From NCBI RefSeq assembly GCF_006874585.1, contig NZ_CP029766.1:18142-82141 (forward strand): DNA of 64,000 nt. The letters run 5' to 3'. Origin of the DNA: Sphingomonas sp. IC081. GTDB taxonomy: Bacteria > Pseudomonadota > Alphaproteobacteria > Sphingomonadales > Sphingomonadaceae. The position numbers and the translations under genes were made by a program. Each line of letters begins with the position of its first letter. The stretch's first letter is position 1. This document shows positions 8,887 to 18,508 of the stretch, one piece after another. The notes under the pieces are model-generated. The model was not told the origin of the DNA, ran no database searches, and worked only from the letters and a program-made list of their open reading frames with translations.

Positions 8887-9746
8887 TGAACAAGATGAGC
8901 GATGACGATCTCAACCGCTACTATAGCCAGGCTGAGTCCTGGTCGGCCGACCGTAACAAGGCACTGAGCGGATCGCGCCGCGTGGCCTGGATCATTGCCG
9001 GCGTCGCAACTGGCGTGGCCGCGCTCGAAGCAATTGCGCTTGCGAGCCTGCTGCCGCTGAAGACGGTGGTGCCCTATACGCTGCTCGTCGATCGCCAGAC
9101 CGGCAATGTCCAGGCGCTGAAGCCGCTCGATCAGCAGGCGATCACCCCTGACGATGCCTTGGTTCGCTCGTTCCTCGCCCAGTACGTAAGCGCGCGAGAG
9201 AGCTTCGATATCAACTCGCTGAAGGACGATTACCGCAAGGTCGCGCTGTGGTCGGCCGACGAAGCGCGGGCACGCTACCTTGCATCGATGGCCGCCAACA
9301 ATCCGCAGAGCCCGCTTGTGACGCTGCCGAGGCAGGCCCTGGTGACGACCGAGGTGCGCAGCATCTCCTCGCTTGGCGCCGATACGGCGCTGGTCCGCTT
9401 CGTGACCGTTCGCGCCGATCCCGGCGGCCAGAAGCAGGACGTCCAAAACTGGGCGGTGGTAATGAAGTACCGCTTCTCGACTGCCTCGATGAGCGCGGCC
9501 GATCGCCTGCTCAATCCGCTCGGCTTCCAGGTCCTGCGCTATCGCCGCGATGCCGAGATGGTGCCGCAGCCGGGCGCAGCCGAAGGCGCGGTGCCCTCGG
9601 CCATTGATATGGCCTCCGCACAGGGGCCATCGGCATCGCCGGCCGGCGGGATGCAGGGAAGGGGGCAGCCGACCGCTCCGGGCGCAATACGGGCGCCTGT
9701 GCCGGCCATGGCAGGTCGTCCCGTGCGCTCCGGTATGCCGCAATGA
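8886..9746 (+). CDS. virB8: VirB8 inner-membrane T4SS protein (T4SS-1)
   Basis: 286 residues. There is a short cytoplasmic N-terminus, one membrane helix (about 33-55), then the periplasmic VirB8 domain with the family stretches LKTVVPYTLLVDRQTG, FLAQYVSARE and NPLGFQVLRYRRD. A proline- and glycine-rich tail of about 60 residues follows and is longer than usual. VirB8 bridges the inner-membrane complex and the outer core in the periplasm. It overlaps virB6 and virB9 by 1 and 4 nt. Confidence 0.92.
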   Translation: MNKMSDDDLNRYYSQAESWSADRNKALSGSRRVAWIIAGVATGVAALEAIALASLLPLKTVVPYTLLVDRQTGNVQALKPLDQQAITPDDALVRSFLAQYVSARESFDINSLKDDYRKVALWSADEARARYLASMAANNPQSPLVTLPRQALVTTEVRSISSLGADTALVRFVTVRADPGGQKQDVQNWAVVMKYRFSTASMSAADRLLNPLGFQVLRYRRDAEMVPQPGAAEGAVPSAIDMASAQGPSASPAGGMQGRGQPTAPGAIRAPVPAMAGRPVRSGMPQ

Positions 9747-10432
9747 GATCGCTGGCGCTTCTCCTTGCCCTGATCGCCGGCACTGCCGGTGCGCAGGAGC
9801 TTCCTGCTGTCGATCCCCGCATCCTGGCCCTTCCGGTGAGCGGTAGCGGCCTGTTCAGCCTGCGCACGGCCTCGGACGTGACGCAGACGCTGATGTTCCG
9901 CCAGGGCGAGCAAATCGCCTCGGTCATTCTGAGCGATCCGACCGGCTTCAATGTGATGGTCTCGGGCAGCGGCGACAGTCTGGCCTTGAGGGCCATGCGG
10001 CCCTCGGCCTTCGGCGTCATGAGCGTGCGCACCAATATGCGCAGCTATGAGTTCGAGCTCACGGCCGGTACGCCGCAATCGGTACCGGCGGTCGTGCTCC
10101 TGGTGAACCCGCCGCCGCCCAGCTTTGCGCCGCCTCCGGTCGTGCAGGGCCAGGCCGGAGACCATGCCTTCACCTATCGCCTCACGGGTAACAAGACGCT
10201 GCAACCGACCTCCATCCGTGACGACGGGATGAAGACCTACATCGAGTGGCAGGGCGACCGCGCGATGCCGGCGATCTTTGCGTTGGGCCCGACCGGCGAG
10301 GAGCAGATGGTCGACGGTTATGTGCGTGGCGGTATCTACACGATCGACCGCGTCTACGAGACGCTGATCTTCCGGATCGACAAGGAAGCGGCCAAAGCCA
10401 CCCGGAACGGGGAGGCCAAGGCCCATGGCTGA
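9743..10432 (+). CDS. virB9: VirB9 outer-core T4SS protein (T4SS-1)
   Basis: 229 residues with an N-terminal signal peptide (hydrophobic leader ending near AGAQ) and the VirB9/CagX pattern: an N-terminal beta domain and a C-terminal domain carrying FTYRLTGNK and GYVRGGIYTIDRVYETLIFRID. It joins VirB10 and a VirB7 lipoprotein in the outer-membrane core. No VirB7 gene is recognisable in this cluster. It starts inside the virB8 stop (ATGA). Confidence 0.9.
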   Translation: MRSLALLLALIAGTAGAQELPAVDPRILALPVSGSGLFSLRTASDVTQTLMFRQGEQIASVILSDPTGFNVMVSGSGDSLALRAMRPSAFGVMSVRTNMRSYEFELTAGTPQSVPAVVLLVNPPPPSFAPPPVVQGQAGDHAFTYRLTGNKTLQPTSIRDDGMKTYIEWQGDRAMPAIFALGPTGEEQMVDGYVRGGIYTIDRVYETLIFRIDKEAAKATRNGEAKAHG

Positions 10433-11492
10433 CCTCTCCTTGTCACCTGCCTCGGACGCGCAGGGCGTGCGCCCGCTGGTCGGCAAGGCGTCCAGCAATC
10501 GCTCCGTCTGGATCTTTGCAGCCATCCTCGTCGCGGTCGGCGGCGGCATCTTCTATGGTCTGCAGACCCGGCGCGTGGCCCTGCAAAACCCGTCGCTGGT
10601 GCAGGCACAGCCGGGCAGCGGCAGCACGATGATCAGTTCACCGCCCGAACTGGTGATCCCGCCCGCGCCCGAATACGAGCAACCCACCCAGCCCGGGGTG
10701 CTGGGGTATCCGCAGCAACCGGCCAGCTATGCACCCGTTCCCCAGCCCGTCTATCCGCCGCAGCCGGTTCGGTCTTACCTGTCCGCTTCGGTTATGCCGC
10801 AGCCTGCTCCTGCACCGTATCTGGCGCAGCCGATGCCGCCATCGCCCGGCTTTGCCTACCAGGCGCCGCAGTCCGGTGCTACGGCGGGGCCTGATGGCCC
10901 GGCGTCGAAGGCAGCCGATGGCCGCGCGCAGGCGCATCCCTTTGCGAATCCCGGCACCACGGTGCCCCAGGGCAGCGTGATCCAGGCGGTAATGGAGACC
11001 GCGCTCGATTCCACGCGGGCCGGCTTTTCCCGTGCGATCGTCTCGCGCGACGTGATGAGCTTCGATGGCACCCGGGTGCTCATTCCCAAGGGCAGCCGCC
11101 TGTTCGGCAGCTACCAGGCCGACATCAGCCTGGGGCAGAAGCGTGCGCTGATCCAGTGGCAACGCCTGACCCGGCCCGATGGCATGATGATCGATCTCGA
11201 TTCCCCGTCGGCCGATCCGCTCGGGCGCGCCGGCGTAAAGGGCAACGTCAACACGCACTTCCTGCAGCGCTTCAGCGGCGCGATCCTGCAATCCGCGCTC
11301 GATATCGGGGTGAATGCGGCAAGCCGCAGGGTGGCGGGCAATACCGTGATCGTGGGCCTCTCGGGTTCCAACACTCAGGCGACGACCATCCAGAACCCAT
11401 CCGATATCAAGCCGACCCTCAAGATCCCGCAGGGGGCCAGCGTCTCGGTCTTCGTGGCGCGGGATCTCGACTTCACTTCGGTGGAGCATTGA
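10425..11492 (+). CDS. virB10: VirB10 channel-spanning T4SS protein (T4SS-1)
   Basis: 355 residues with a cytoplasmic N-terminus, one membrane helix (about 26-48), a proline- and glutamine-rich periplasmic spacer (about 65-160), and the C-terminal TrbI/VirB10 domain. That domain carries VIQAVMETALDSTRAGFSRA, IPKGSRLFGSYQ and GASVSVFVARDLDF. VirB10 spans the envelope and senses ATPase activity. GGAGG upstream supports the ATG at 10425, which overlaps virB9 by 8 nt. Confidence 0.95.
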   Translation: MADLSLSPASDAQGVRPLVGKASSNRSVWIFAAILVAVGGGIFYGLQTRRVALQNPSLVQAQPGSGSTMISSPPELVIPPAPEYEQPTQPGVLGYPQQPASYAPVPQPVYPPQPVRSYLSASVMPQPAPAPYLAQPMPPSPGFAYQAPQSGATAGPDGPASKAADGRAQAHPFANPGTTVPQGSVIQAVMETALDSTRAGFSRAIVSRDVMSFDGTRVLIPKGSRLFGSYQADISLGQKRALIQWQRLTRPDGMMIDLDSPSADPLGRAGVKGNVNTHFLQRFSGAILQSALDIGVNAASRRVAGNTVIVGLSGSNTQATTIQNPSDIKPTLKIPQGASVSVFVARDLDFTSVEH

Positions 11493-11496
11493 TACG

Positions 11497-12516
11497 GTGC
11501 CAACGGCAACGACAATGGCAGCGACGGGGCCCGTGATCTCGCACGAGGTCTATCTCGAGAGCTACCTGGCGCCATTGGCGCCGTTCCTCTCGCGTGCCGA
11601 CGTGACGGACATCTACGTCAACCGGCCGGGCGAGATCTGGGTCGAGGCACTGGGCAAGGCGCTCGAGCGGGCCGAAGTGCCGGAGCTGACCGGCAAGGTT
11701 CTCGCGCGTCTGGCGCGGCAGGTCGCGGCCATGAATGCGCAAGGGATCAGCCGCGAGCATCCGCTGCTCTCCGGCGCGCTGCCGGATGGCTCCCGCATCC
11801 AGGTGGCTTTGCCGCCGGCGACGCGCGGCGAGATTGCGCTGGCGATCCGGCGGCATGTCTCGGCGGGGCTCAGCCTGCAGGACTACCACGACGCGGGGGG
11901 CTTTGCGCAGACGTGGACAGGGCAGGGTGACGCAAAGGCTGCCGCGCTCGAAGCCACCAATGACACCGATCTTCTGGAAGTGTTGCGCCGAGCGGTGCGC
12001 GAGCGGCGCAACATCCTGATCTCCGGCGGGACCTCGACGGGCAAGACGACCTTCCTTAACGCTCTCTTGCAGGAAGTGCCGCCGCACGAGCGGCTGATCG
12101 TGATCGAGGATACGGCAGAGCTTCAGCTTTCTCACGAGAACGCCGTTGGGCTGCTGGCCGCGCGCGGGGCGCTGGGCGAAGCCGATGTCTCGGCCGAAGA
12201 CTTGCTGATCGCCTCGCTGCGCATGCGGCCCGATCGCATTATCCTGGGGGAGATGCGGGGCAAGGAGGCGATGACGTTCCTGCGGGCGGTGAACACCGGG
12301 CATCCGGGCTCGATGAGCACGATCCACGCCGATACCCCCGAGCGGGCGATCGATCAGCTGGCGCTGCTGATCCTGCAATCGGGCGCCAACATGAAGTGGG
12401 ACGATGTGGTTCGCTACGTCACCCGGTCGGTGGATCTGATCGTGCAGCTTGTCCGGGAGGATGGGGCGCGGCGAATTTCACAGCTGAAGTCACTTGACGC
12501 AACACGAAACGCCTGA
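11497..12516 (+). CDS. virB11: VirB11 secretion ATPase (T4SS-1)
   Basis: 339 residues. Hexameric traffic ATPase of the VirB11/PulE family: Walker A in SGGTSTGKTTFLNAL, an Asp box in VIEDTAELQL, Walker B region LRMRPDRIILGEMRG, and a His box NTGHPGSMSTIHADT. The start is GTG 11497 or ATG 11515. It is the last recognisable VirB gene of this cluster. No virD4 coupling protein follows; an Rhs gene does. Confidence 0.95.
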   Translation: MPTATTMAATGPVISHEVYLESYLAPLAPFLSRADVTDIYVNRPGEIWVEALGKALERAEVPELTGKVLARLARQVAAMNAQGISREHPLLSGALPDGSRIQVALPPATRGEIALAIRRHVSAGLSLQDYHDAGGFAQTWTGQGDAKAAALEATNDTDLLEVLRRAVRERRNILISGGTSTGKTTFLNALLQEVPPHERLIVIEDTAELQLSHENAVGLLAARGALGEADVSAEDLLIASLRMRPDRIILGEMRGKEAMTFLRAVNTGHPGSMSTIHADTPERAIDQLALLILQSGANMKWDDVVRYVTRSVDLIVQLVREDGARRISQLKSLDATRNA

Positions 12517-12582
12517 TTTTTATAAAACTATTCATGTTTCGCATTGCAATTTCACAAAAGCGACTGGTTTTACGGGGGTAAT

Positions 12583-15500
12583 ATGTTGCGTCTTGAGCAT
12601 CGCGGATGGCGCCGATCGCAGGCTGTCCGCATCGGGCTTGTTTGCGGAACGCTGTTATCGGGTGGACTCCCACATTTTGCGATGGCGCAGGTGGCCGGTC
12701 AGGCCGCTCCGCCGCCTTTGACCAGCTCCATTGACGAAAATGGCGTGGATGTAATGCGAGGCACTTTCGTGGCTTCGTTACCTGCGCTGAGCATTGGCGG
12801 GGACCAAGGGCTTGTATATCAACGTGATACGCGCGGCGTTACGAATGTTGTGAGCACGATAGAACAGGTAAATGGCGAGTACGTTGTTACGCTTGATGGA
12901 AGGTCGGATAATTTTGTTCCCAGTTCCGGGAGCTATGTCTCCAAAACTGGAAATGGCGCAACGCTGACGATTTCGGGAGGAACATATACCTACACGTCTC
13001 GTGATGGCGTGGTGGCGACATTCATTTCGAATAGCGGATATGTATATCCATTTTATGAAGGAGAACTGGCTCGCCTTTCGACGCTGACTTATCCTGATGG
13101 CTCGAGGAAGTTTTTTGCTTTCAAGATATCAACCATTTGCGGCGGTGGATATGATGGCAATGTCTGCAATTCGTCACTTTCGTATGTCGCACGACTAATG
13201 TCCGTTAAGGATTCAAACGGAAATCAGCTTAAGCTCTCCTATGCTTTTACGGAATCAACCGCGAAAAAGCTATCATCTGAAAATTATGATGAGTGGAGCC
13301 GGGTGACAAAGGTCACAGCACTGAATAATTCGGTAGATTATTGTGACCCGACAGCAGCGAGTTGCACGTTTTCAACAACATGGCCGAGTCTGACCTTAGG
13401 TGCGGACGGTTCAGTTACCGATGCGGCGGGGCAAGTTACCACTTACGGATCTGGCATCACCGGTCCCGGAAATTTCCATCTGTCGCTCACATCTGCCAAT
13501 GGCAAAGTCAGTTCTGTGTCCGTAAACGGCGTGACGACGAATTATGCTTATTCCGACAGTGGAAATGTTCGCACGACAATTTCTACCGACGCACTCGGAA
13601 ACAAGCGGACATACACGATCGATCTGACAAATTACCTCCTGATGTCGGTCAAGGATGCTTCCGAAAGCACTACATCGTACGAATACGACTCCTTTTTCCG
13701 CGTTACAAAAATGACGTATCCGGAAGGGAACTACGTTCTTTATTCATACGATGGACGTGGAAATGTTCTTGAGACGCGCTTGGTTGCCAAGGCAGGTTCC
13801 GGTCTTGCCGATATCGTGACTACTGCCGGTTTTGCAGCGAGTTGCACGAATGCCAAGACCTGCAACAAGCCCATTTGGACAAAGGATCCAAATGGCAATC
13901 AAACCGATTACACCTATGATGCAACCCATGGTGGACTCGCTACGATTACGCGGCCTGCCGCTGAGGCCAGCGCCGACCGACAAACCACGACCAATAGCTA
14001 CTCAACTTACCAAGGTTATTATAAAGATAGCACTGGTGCCATTGTCGCATCGAATTATCCTACATACAAACTGGTTTCGCAATCAACCTGCCTTACGCAG
14101 TCAGCCTGTGCAGGCAGTATAAATGAGCAAAAGACAGCGATCTCTTATGGATTGCAATCTCAGGGTATCGCGAACAATCTTCTCCCCGTGAGCGTCAGTG
14201 CCGCTTCTGGAGATGGGTCCTTATCCGCAACGCAAATGATGTCCTACGATAGCATCGGCAATCTTTTAACCGTCGATGGTCCTCTGTCGGGCGCCGCGGA
14301 TACGGTCCGCTACCGTTACGATGCCCTGCGTCGCATTGTCGGCGTAATTGCAGCTGATCCGGACGGCTCAGGGCCTCTTAAGAGCCGCGCCGAACGCATT
14401 ACGTATAATGCAGACGGGCAGACCAGTCTGGTTGAGCAGGGGACGGTGAATAGCCAATCCGATGGGGATTGGGCCTCGTTTAGTCCATCGCAACAGCTCT
14501 CCTCGACGTATGACAGTAATACCCGCAAAACATCCGACAGGTTGACAGATGGGGGCGCGACTTTCGCCGTTACACAGTATGGCTACGACAGCTTGGGGCG
14601 CCCGGACTGTACAACGGTCCGGATGAACAGCGCGACTTGGAATGCGCTGCCAGCATCTGCCTGCTCACTCCAAGCCGTCGGAGCGGCAGGGCCGGATCGG
14701 GTAACTCGGGCATCGTACGATGCGGTTGGCCGCGTGACGAAGGTGACCAGTGCATACGGGACCTTGGCGCAATCGGATGATGTGCAATACGGCTACACGT
14801 CCAATGGTCAGGTGTCTTATGTCAAGGATGCAAACCTGAACCGGACGACTTACGAGTACGATGGGTTCGATCGTCTGGTAAAGACACGCTTCCCGGTGGC
14901 GACCAAAGGGGTGGATACGAGTTCGGCATCGGACTTCACGGCATTTACGTATGGCGACAACGTCCATGTAACCCAGGTGCGTCTGCGCGACGGCGACAGT
15001 AGCACAATCGGCTATGTCTACGACAATCTCGGCCGGGTGAAGTCTGTCACGCCGTCGGGTGAATCGGCCATTTCGTACACCTATGACCTAGCCGGGCGCG
15101 TCCTCACGACGCAACGCGGTACGTTACTCCTCAGCAATACTTGGGATGCCCTGGGGCGCCTGACTTCCGAAGCGCAGCCTTTCGGATCGATGACGTATCA
15201 GTACAACGCTGCAGGCAATGTCACGCGGCGGACCTGGGCCGATGGCTTCTATGTAACCTATGATTACGACAATATCGGTCAGGTCACGGCCATCCGGGAA
15301 AACGGCGCCACCTCGGGCGTGGGCGTTCTTGCAACCTACAGCTACGATAGTCTTGGACGCCGTACCGGGGTGAGCTTCGGCAATGGCACGAGTCGGTCCT
15401 ACGCTTTCGACGCGGCAGGCAGGCTTTCCGGCCTCAAAATCGATGCTGCCGGGACGACCAACGATATCGTGATCGGTGCGGTTGGCGGCGTGGGAACCGC

Positions 15501-16797
15501 AATCGGCTACAATCCGGCCTCACAGATCACCAGCGTCGCCCGGAATAACGACGCCTATGCCTGGACGGGGCATTACAATTTCGATCGCGGATATACGCCC
15601 AACGGGCTCAATCAATATACCGCCTCAGGAGCGGTCGCGCTGGGCTATGATGCGCGGGGCAATCTCACCAGCTCGGGCAGCACGACTTACACCTACAGCA
15701 AGCTCAATGAACTTACCGCTTCGGCGGGTGCGACCCTCTATTACGACGGCCTCAGCCGTCTGGTGGAGTACGACGCCCCCACCTCCACGCGCTTCTATTA
15801 CTCCGGTTCCCAGATCGCTGCTGAAGTGGCCAATCCGTCGGGAACGATTTTGCGGCGCTATGTGCCGGGCCCGGGCACTGATGAACCGGTCGTGTGGTAC
15901 GAAGGCTCAGGCACGACCGATCGCCGCTGGTTGCATGCCGATGAGCGTGGCTCGGTCATCGCCGTGACCGATTCGGCGGGGGCTGCGATCAGGCTCAACG
16001 CCTACGACGAATACGGTATCCCGCAGTCCACCAATCTCGGGCGCTTCCAGTATACCGGGCAGGTCTGGCTAGGGGAAATCGGCCTCGCCTATTATAAGGC
16101 ACGCATGTACTCGCCCACCCTAGGCAGATTCATGCAGACCGATCCCATTGGTTACGCAGATGGCATGAACTGGTATAATTACGTCAGCGGAGATCCAATT
16201 AATAGTAGGGATCCATCTGGATTATCTGACATTATTGTGGAGGGAATTCGGTGGCCATACCAATTTTTGGATGAAAATAGAATAAAGGATATTTTAGATA
16301 CTCTATTTAGGGATGGAGGACGGAATACCGAAGGTGGAAATCCGGGGGAAATACTTGTTACCGCGCCGCGCCCAAAGAAAAATACACAAAAAGATATGCC
16401 GCAAAGTGGAAAGCGGAGTGGGCGGAAGACATGCGATGGTGTGCCCGGCTTCGCGCAATTTGAAACGGCGGCGCAAATCGCCATCTCGGCAAATCCTGTA
16501 AATAGTTATACGCCGGCTTGGCTCAGAGGGATATTTATCCATTCCGCTTTTAGTGCGACCGTTAGAAATTTCAGCAGCACAAGCGTGAATGTGTCGTATA
16601 AGGATGGCGGTGTAGCTGGTTGGCTTGATCTCGGGTCTGTTAGACCCGATGCAGTTTACGGTGATGTAAATTCACCTAATTTTATTATTGAGCTAAAAAC
16701 AGGGAACGCCAGACTCGAAAATCCACAACTTTCTAATTATTACAACAACTTGCCGACCAATACCAAAATTTGTGAAATATTCGAGAACGGGGGCTAG
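12583..16797 (+). CDS. Rhs/YD-repeat protein with a nuclease-like C-terminal toxin domain
   Basis: About 1404 residues from the ATG at 12583 (GGGGGTA just upstream), with an N-terminal signal peptide ending near FAMAQ. The body is YD repeats (many Y.YD..GR... units, residues about 330-1130). The Rhs core ends with GRFMQTDPIGY and DPSGL. The tip beyond the core (about residues 1210-1404) has much lower GC. It contains RPDAVYGD then IIELKTGNA followed by a Q and tyrosines, a pattern typical of PD-(D/E)XK nuclease toxins. Rhs shells encapsulate such toxins for contact-dependent killing. It lies 66 bp after virB11, so export by the T4SS is possible but unproven. Confidence 0.85.
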   Translation: MLRLEHRGWRRSQAVRIGLVCGTLLSGGLPHFAMAQVAGQAAPPPLTSSIDENGVDVMRGTFVASLPALSIGGDQGLVYQRDTRGVTNVVSTIEQVNGEYVVTLDGRSDNFVPSSGSYVSKTGNGATLTISGGTYTYTSRDGVVATFISNSGYVYPFYEGELARLSTLTYPDGSRKFFAFKISTICGGGYDGNVCNSSLSYVARLMSVKDSNGNQLKLSYAFTESTAKKLSSENYDEWSRVTKVTALNNSVDYCDPTAASCTFSTTWPSLTLGADGSVTDAAGQVTTYGSGITGPGNFHLSLTSANGKVSSVSVNGVTTNYAYSDSGNVRTTISTDALGNKRTYTIDLTNYLLMSVKDASESTTSYEYDSFFRVTKMTYPEGNYVLYSYDGRGNVLETRLVAKAGSGLADIVTTAGFAASCTNAKTCNKPIWTKDPNGNQTDYTYDATHGGLATITRPAAEASADRQTTTNSYSTYQGYYKDSTGAIVASNYPTYKLVSQSTCLTQSACAGSINEQKTAISYGLQSQGIANNLLPVSVSAASGDGSLSATQMMSYDSIGNLLTVDGPLSGAADTVRYRYDALRRIVGVIAADPDGSGPLKSRAERITYNADGQTSLVEQGTVNSQSDGDWASFSPSQQLSSTYDSNTRKTSDRLTDGGATFAVTQYGYDSLGRPDCTTVRMNSATWNALPASACSLQAVGAAGPDRVTRASYDAVGRVTKVTSAYGTLAQSDDVQYGYTSNGQVSYVKDANLNRTTYEYDGFDRLVKTRFPVATKGVDTSSASDFTAFTYGDNVHVTQVRLRDGDSSTIGYVYDNLGRVKSVTPSGESAISYTYDLAGRVLTTQRGTLLLSNTWDALGRLTSEAQPFGSMTYQYNAAGNVTRRTWADGFYVTYDYDNIGQVTAIRENGATSGVGVLATYSYDSLGRRTGVSFGNGTSRSYAFDAAGRLSGLKIDAAGTTNDIVIGAVGGVGTAIGYNPASQITSVARNNDAYAWTGHYNFDRGYTPNGLNQYTASGAVALGYDARGNLTSSGSTTYTYSKLNELTASAGATLYYDGLSRLVEYDAPTSTRFYYSGSQIAAEVANPSGTILRRYVPGPGTDEPVVWYEGSGTTDRRWLHADERGSVIAVTDSAGAAIRLNAYDEYGIPQSTNLGRFQYTGQVWLGEIGLAYYKARMYSPTLGRFMQTDPIGYADGMNWYNYVSGDPINSRDPSGLSDIIVEGIRWPYQFLDENRIKDILDTLFRDGGRNTEGGNPGEILVTAPRPKKNTQKDMPQSGKRSGRKTCDGVPGFAQFETAAQIAISANPVNSYTPAWLRGIFIHSAFSATVRNFSSTSVNVSYKDGGVAGWLDLGSVRPDAVYGDVNSPNFIIELKTGNARLENPQLSNYYNNLPTNTKICEIFENGG

Positions 16798-16803
16798 TGC
16801 GTT

Positions 16804-17445
16804 ATGGCGACTGGTCTCGGGGAAAATTTGCGGAATCTCGCTCATGATGCGGTCGGCTCCGCCAAAAAGCGAAGGCATATTTCCAAGTGCCTTAAAGGGC
16901 ACGGACTAATATCTTTAGGAAAAGGTTCCTGGCTCGGTTTTAGAAATAGAGATATTGTATCAGGGCTCCTCATCGAAGGGTCGCCGTTGGACACCTATAT
17001 ATCTACATTTTTGCTGCCAGCATTTGATAGGCAGAAATTTGTTAGTTGGAGCCTAGGTGAAAGGGTTGTCCATTGTTCCATCGATAAGGATAGCGTGGAT
17101 GAATGCGAGATAGCTCTGGCATCATACGTAAAAAAGTTTGGGAGCATCCAGTCGGCTGTTAATCTTATTGGCTATTTGGACGCTAACGACATTAAAGGTG
17201 GATACCCGATATGGAGCAGATATATTTGCTATCTACGGGTATCTAATTTTGAAGCGGCGATATCGTATTTAGATGATGAGAAAATCGCTCAACTTCATCC
17301 GGTGCAATTGGGAAAATATGACGAAATAAGGGCATTTGTGGCCGCTCGTGATGAAAGTGGCATTCGTCAAGTCTTTGGTGCCTGGAGTGAGGCTTCTCAG
17401 GAAATTTTTGGACCGCTTGATCAGGCGTTTAGTGCGTTTGGATGA
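16804..17445 (+). CDS. Putative immunity protein for the Rhs toxin
   Basis: 213 residues, AT-rich compared with the plasmid backbone, starting 6 nt after the rhs stop. No conserved motif was recognised. It is predicted to be soluble and mostly helical. The assignment rests on position and shared low GC with the toxin tip: a gene immediately downstream of a polymorphic toxin usually encodes the cognate neutralising protein. It could instead be an unrelated orphan. Confidence 0.6.
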   Translation: MATGLGENLRNLAHDAVGSAKKRRHISKCLKGHGLISLGKGSWLGFRNRDIVSGLLIEGSPLDTYISTFLLPAFDRQKFVSWSLGERVVHCSIDKDSVDECEIALASYVKKFGSIQSAVNLIGYLDANDIKGGYPIWSRYICYLRVSNFEAAISYLDDEKIAQLHPVQLGKYDEIRAFVAARDESGIRQVFGAWSEASQEIFGPLDQAFSAFG

Positions 17446-17736
17446 AGCCCATATCCCGTCCCATGATCTCGTCGATAGCCCCAACCTAGGCGCCATCGCG
17501 CATGCCGAGGGCCTCGGCGAGCTTGGCGCGGCTGTCGTGTAGAGCGCGACATAGACCATGCCCTGCTGATGGCGACATCGCTCGTGAAAATCTCGCGGAG
17601 CGGTGCCCCGCAGGAACCTGGAACCGGGGCCGTATCGGCGGGTAGCTGGTCGGCCGCGATCGAGCCGGGAAATGCAGTATAGAGCTACACACCTAACGCA
17701 CGACCGTGCAGGTGATTATCGTTCCAGAGCAACGGG
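17446..17736. other. Intergenic stretch with no supported gene
   Basis: 291 bp of higher GC than the immunity gene. Short minus-strand frames here lack a ribosome site or a recognisable family. The region may be a remnant left by rearrangements at the Rhs/IS boundary. Nothing else is supported. Confidence 0.5.
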
Positions 17737-17860
17737 TGATCTGATCCCGGAAAACTGGATCGCTTTGAGTTAGAGTTTTTCGCCGTAAACTCCCCTGGCT
17801 GGGAGGAGCGAAGGACGATGAAGGCATCGAGATTCTCAGACGCGCAGAAGGCGTTCATTC
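17737..17860 (+). mobile_element. IS3-family remnant, left part (start of orfA)
   Basis: A plausible IS3-type terminus, TGATCTGATCCCGGAAAACT, begins at 17737. GGGAGGA and an ATG at 17818 then open an orfA frame, MKASRFSDAQKAFI, which is cut by the IS66-family element at 17860. The frame resumes at 20993 on the other side as LKQGAEGIPVADICRR. Confidence 0.75.
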
Positions 17861-17896
17861 GTTAGCGATGCGAGAACCCCACGTTGACGCTGCTGG

Positions 17897-18508
17897 TTAT
17901 CGGATTTCGATGTTTCGGGCGCCGCCGATGCTGACGTGAAGCATCTCGACCAGCTCTGGAACGACCTTCCAGGATTGAGCCATGATCTCGCCGGCCTGGC
18001 CGCGTAGTGCATTCTGGCGTTGATCCTCAGGCATCATGGTCGTGCAATGGCCGAGGATGGCGGTCAGTGGGTGGCCGATTTCCGGACTGGATATGTGCGG
18101 CTTCCAGTCGTCGATGCTGAGCCGCATGCCGAGGTAGAAGCCATTGGCGAAGTCCTCCAGGAGAACTTCGCCGGCGTCCGTGCGCATGTAGATGGGAGCA
18201 TAGCGCTTCGGGCCACCGGACAGGGTCGCACCAATCTGGCTATACCGCTGGAAGATCGTGTTGCGCACGGCCTCCTCGATACTGCCATCCGGCGCCCAGG
18301 CGATGCCGTCTCCGACTATAGGACGTAGCCAGTCTTCGGGAGGAATGAACTGGGGCGAGACGACAAGCGCGGCGAGATAGCCGTCGATCATTGATACTCC
18401 CGGCATCGGATGCTCGCGAGTGGCCAGCCATTCCTCAAGCTTGTCATGGGTGAGGACGCGCGCTTTTCTGGGCTTCTTTGGGCGCTTGAAGCGACTGGTG
18501 CTGCTCAT
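17897..18508 (-). CDS. UPF0149/YecA-family passenger protein of the IS66 element
   Basis: 203 residues. The UPF0149 (YecA/YgfB) pattern is visible: MPGVSMIDGYLAALVVSP near residue 40, then WLRPIVGDG, and later EDFANGFYLGMRLSIDDW. The lysine- and arginine-rich N-terminus is polar. Its ATG overlaps the tnpC stop by 4 nt, so it is co-transcribed with the transposase. It lacks the C-terminal SEC-C zinc motif of some relatives. Its role in transposition, if any, is unknown. Confidence 0.8.
   Translation of the reverse strand: MSSTSRFKRPKKPRKARVLTHDKLEEWLATREHPMPGVSMIDGYLAALVVSPQFIPPEDWLRPIVGDGIAWAPDGSIEEAVRNTIFQRYSQIGATLSGGPKRYAPIYMRTDAGEVLLEDFANGFYLGMRLSIDDWKPHISSPEIGHPLTAILGHCTTMMPEDQRQNALRGQAGEIMAQSWKVVPELVEMLHVSIGGARNIEIR

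Noticed and set aside
16179..16542. Short minus-strand frames under the Rhs tip
   Set aside because: Antisense to the toxin tip with no start signal. The immunity candidate is downstream, at 16804.
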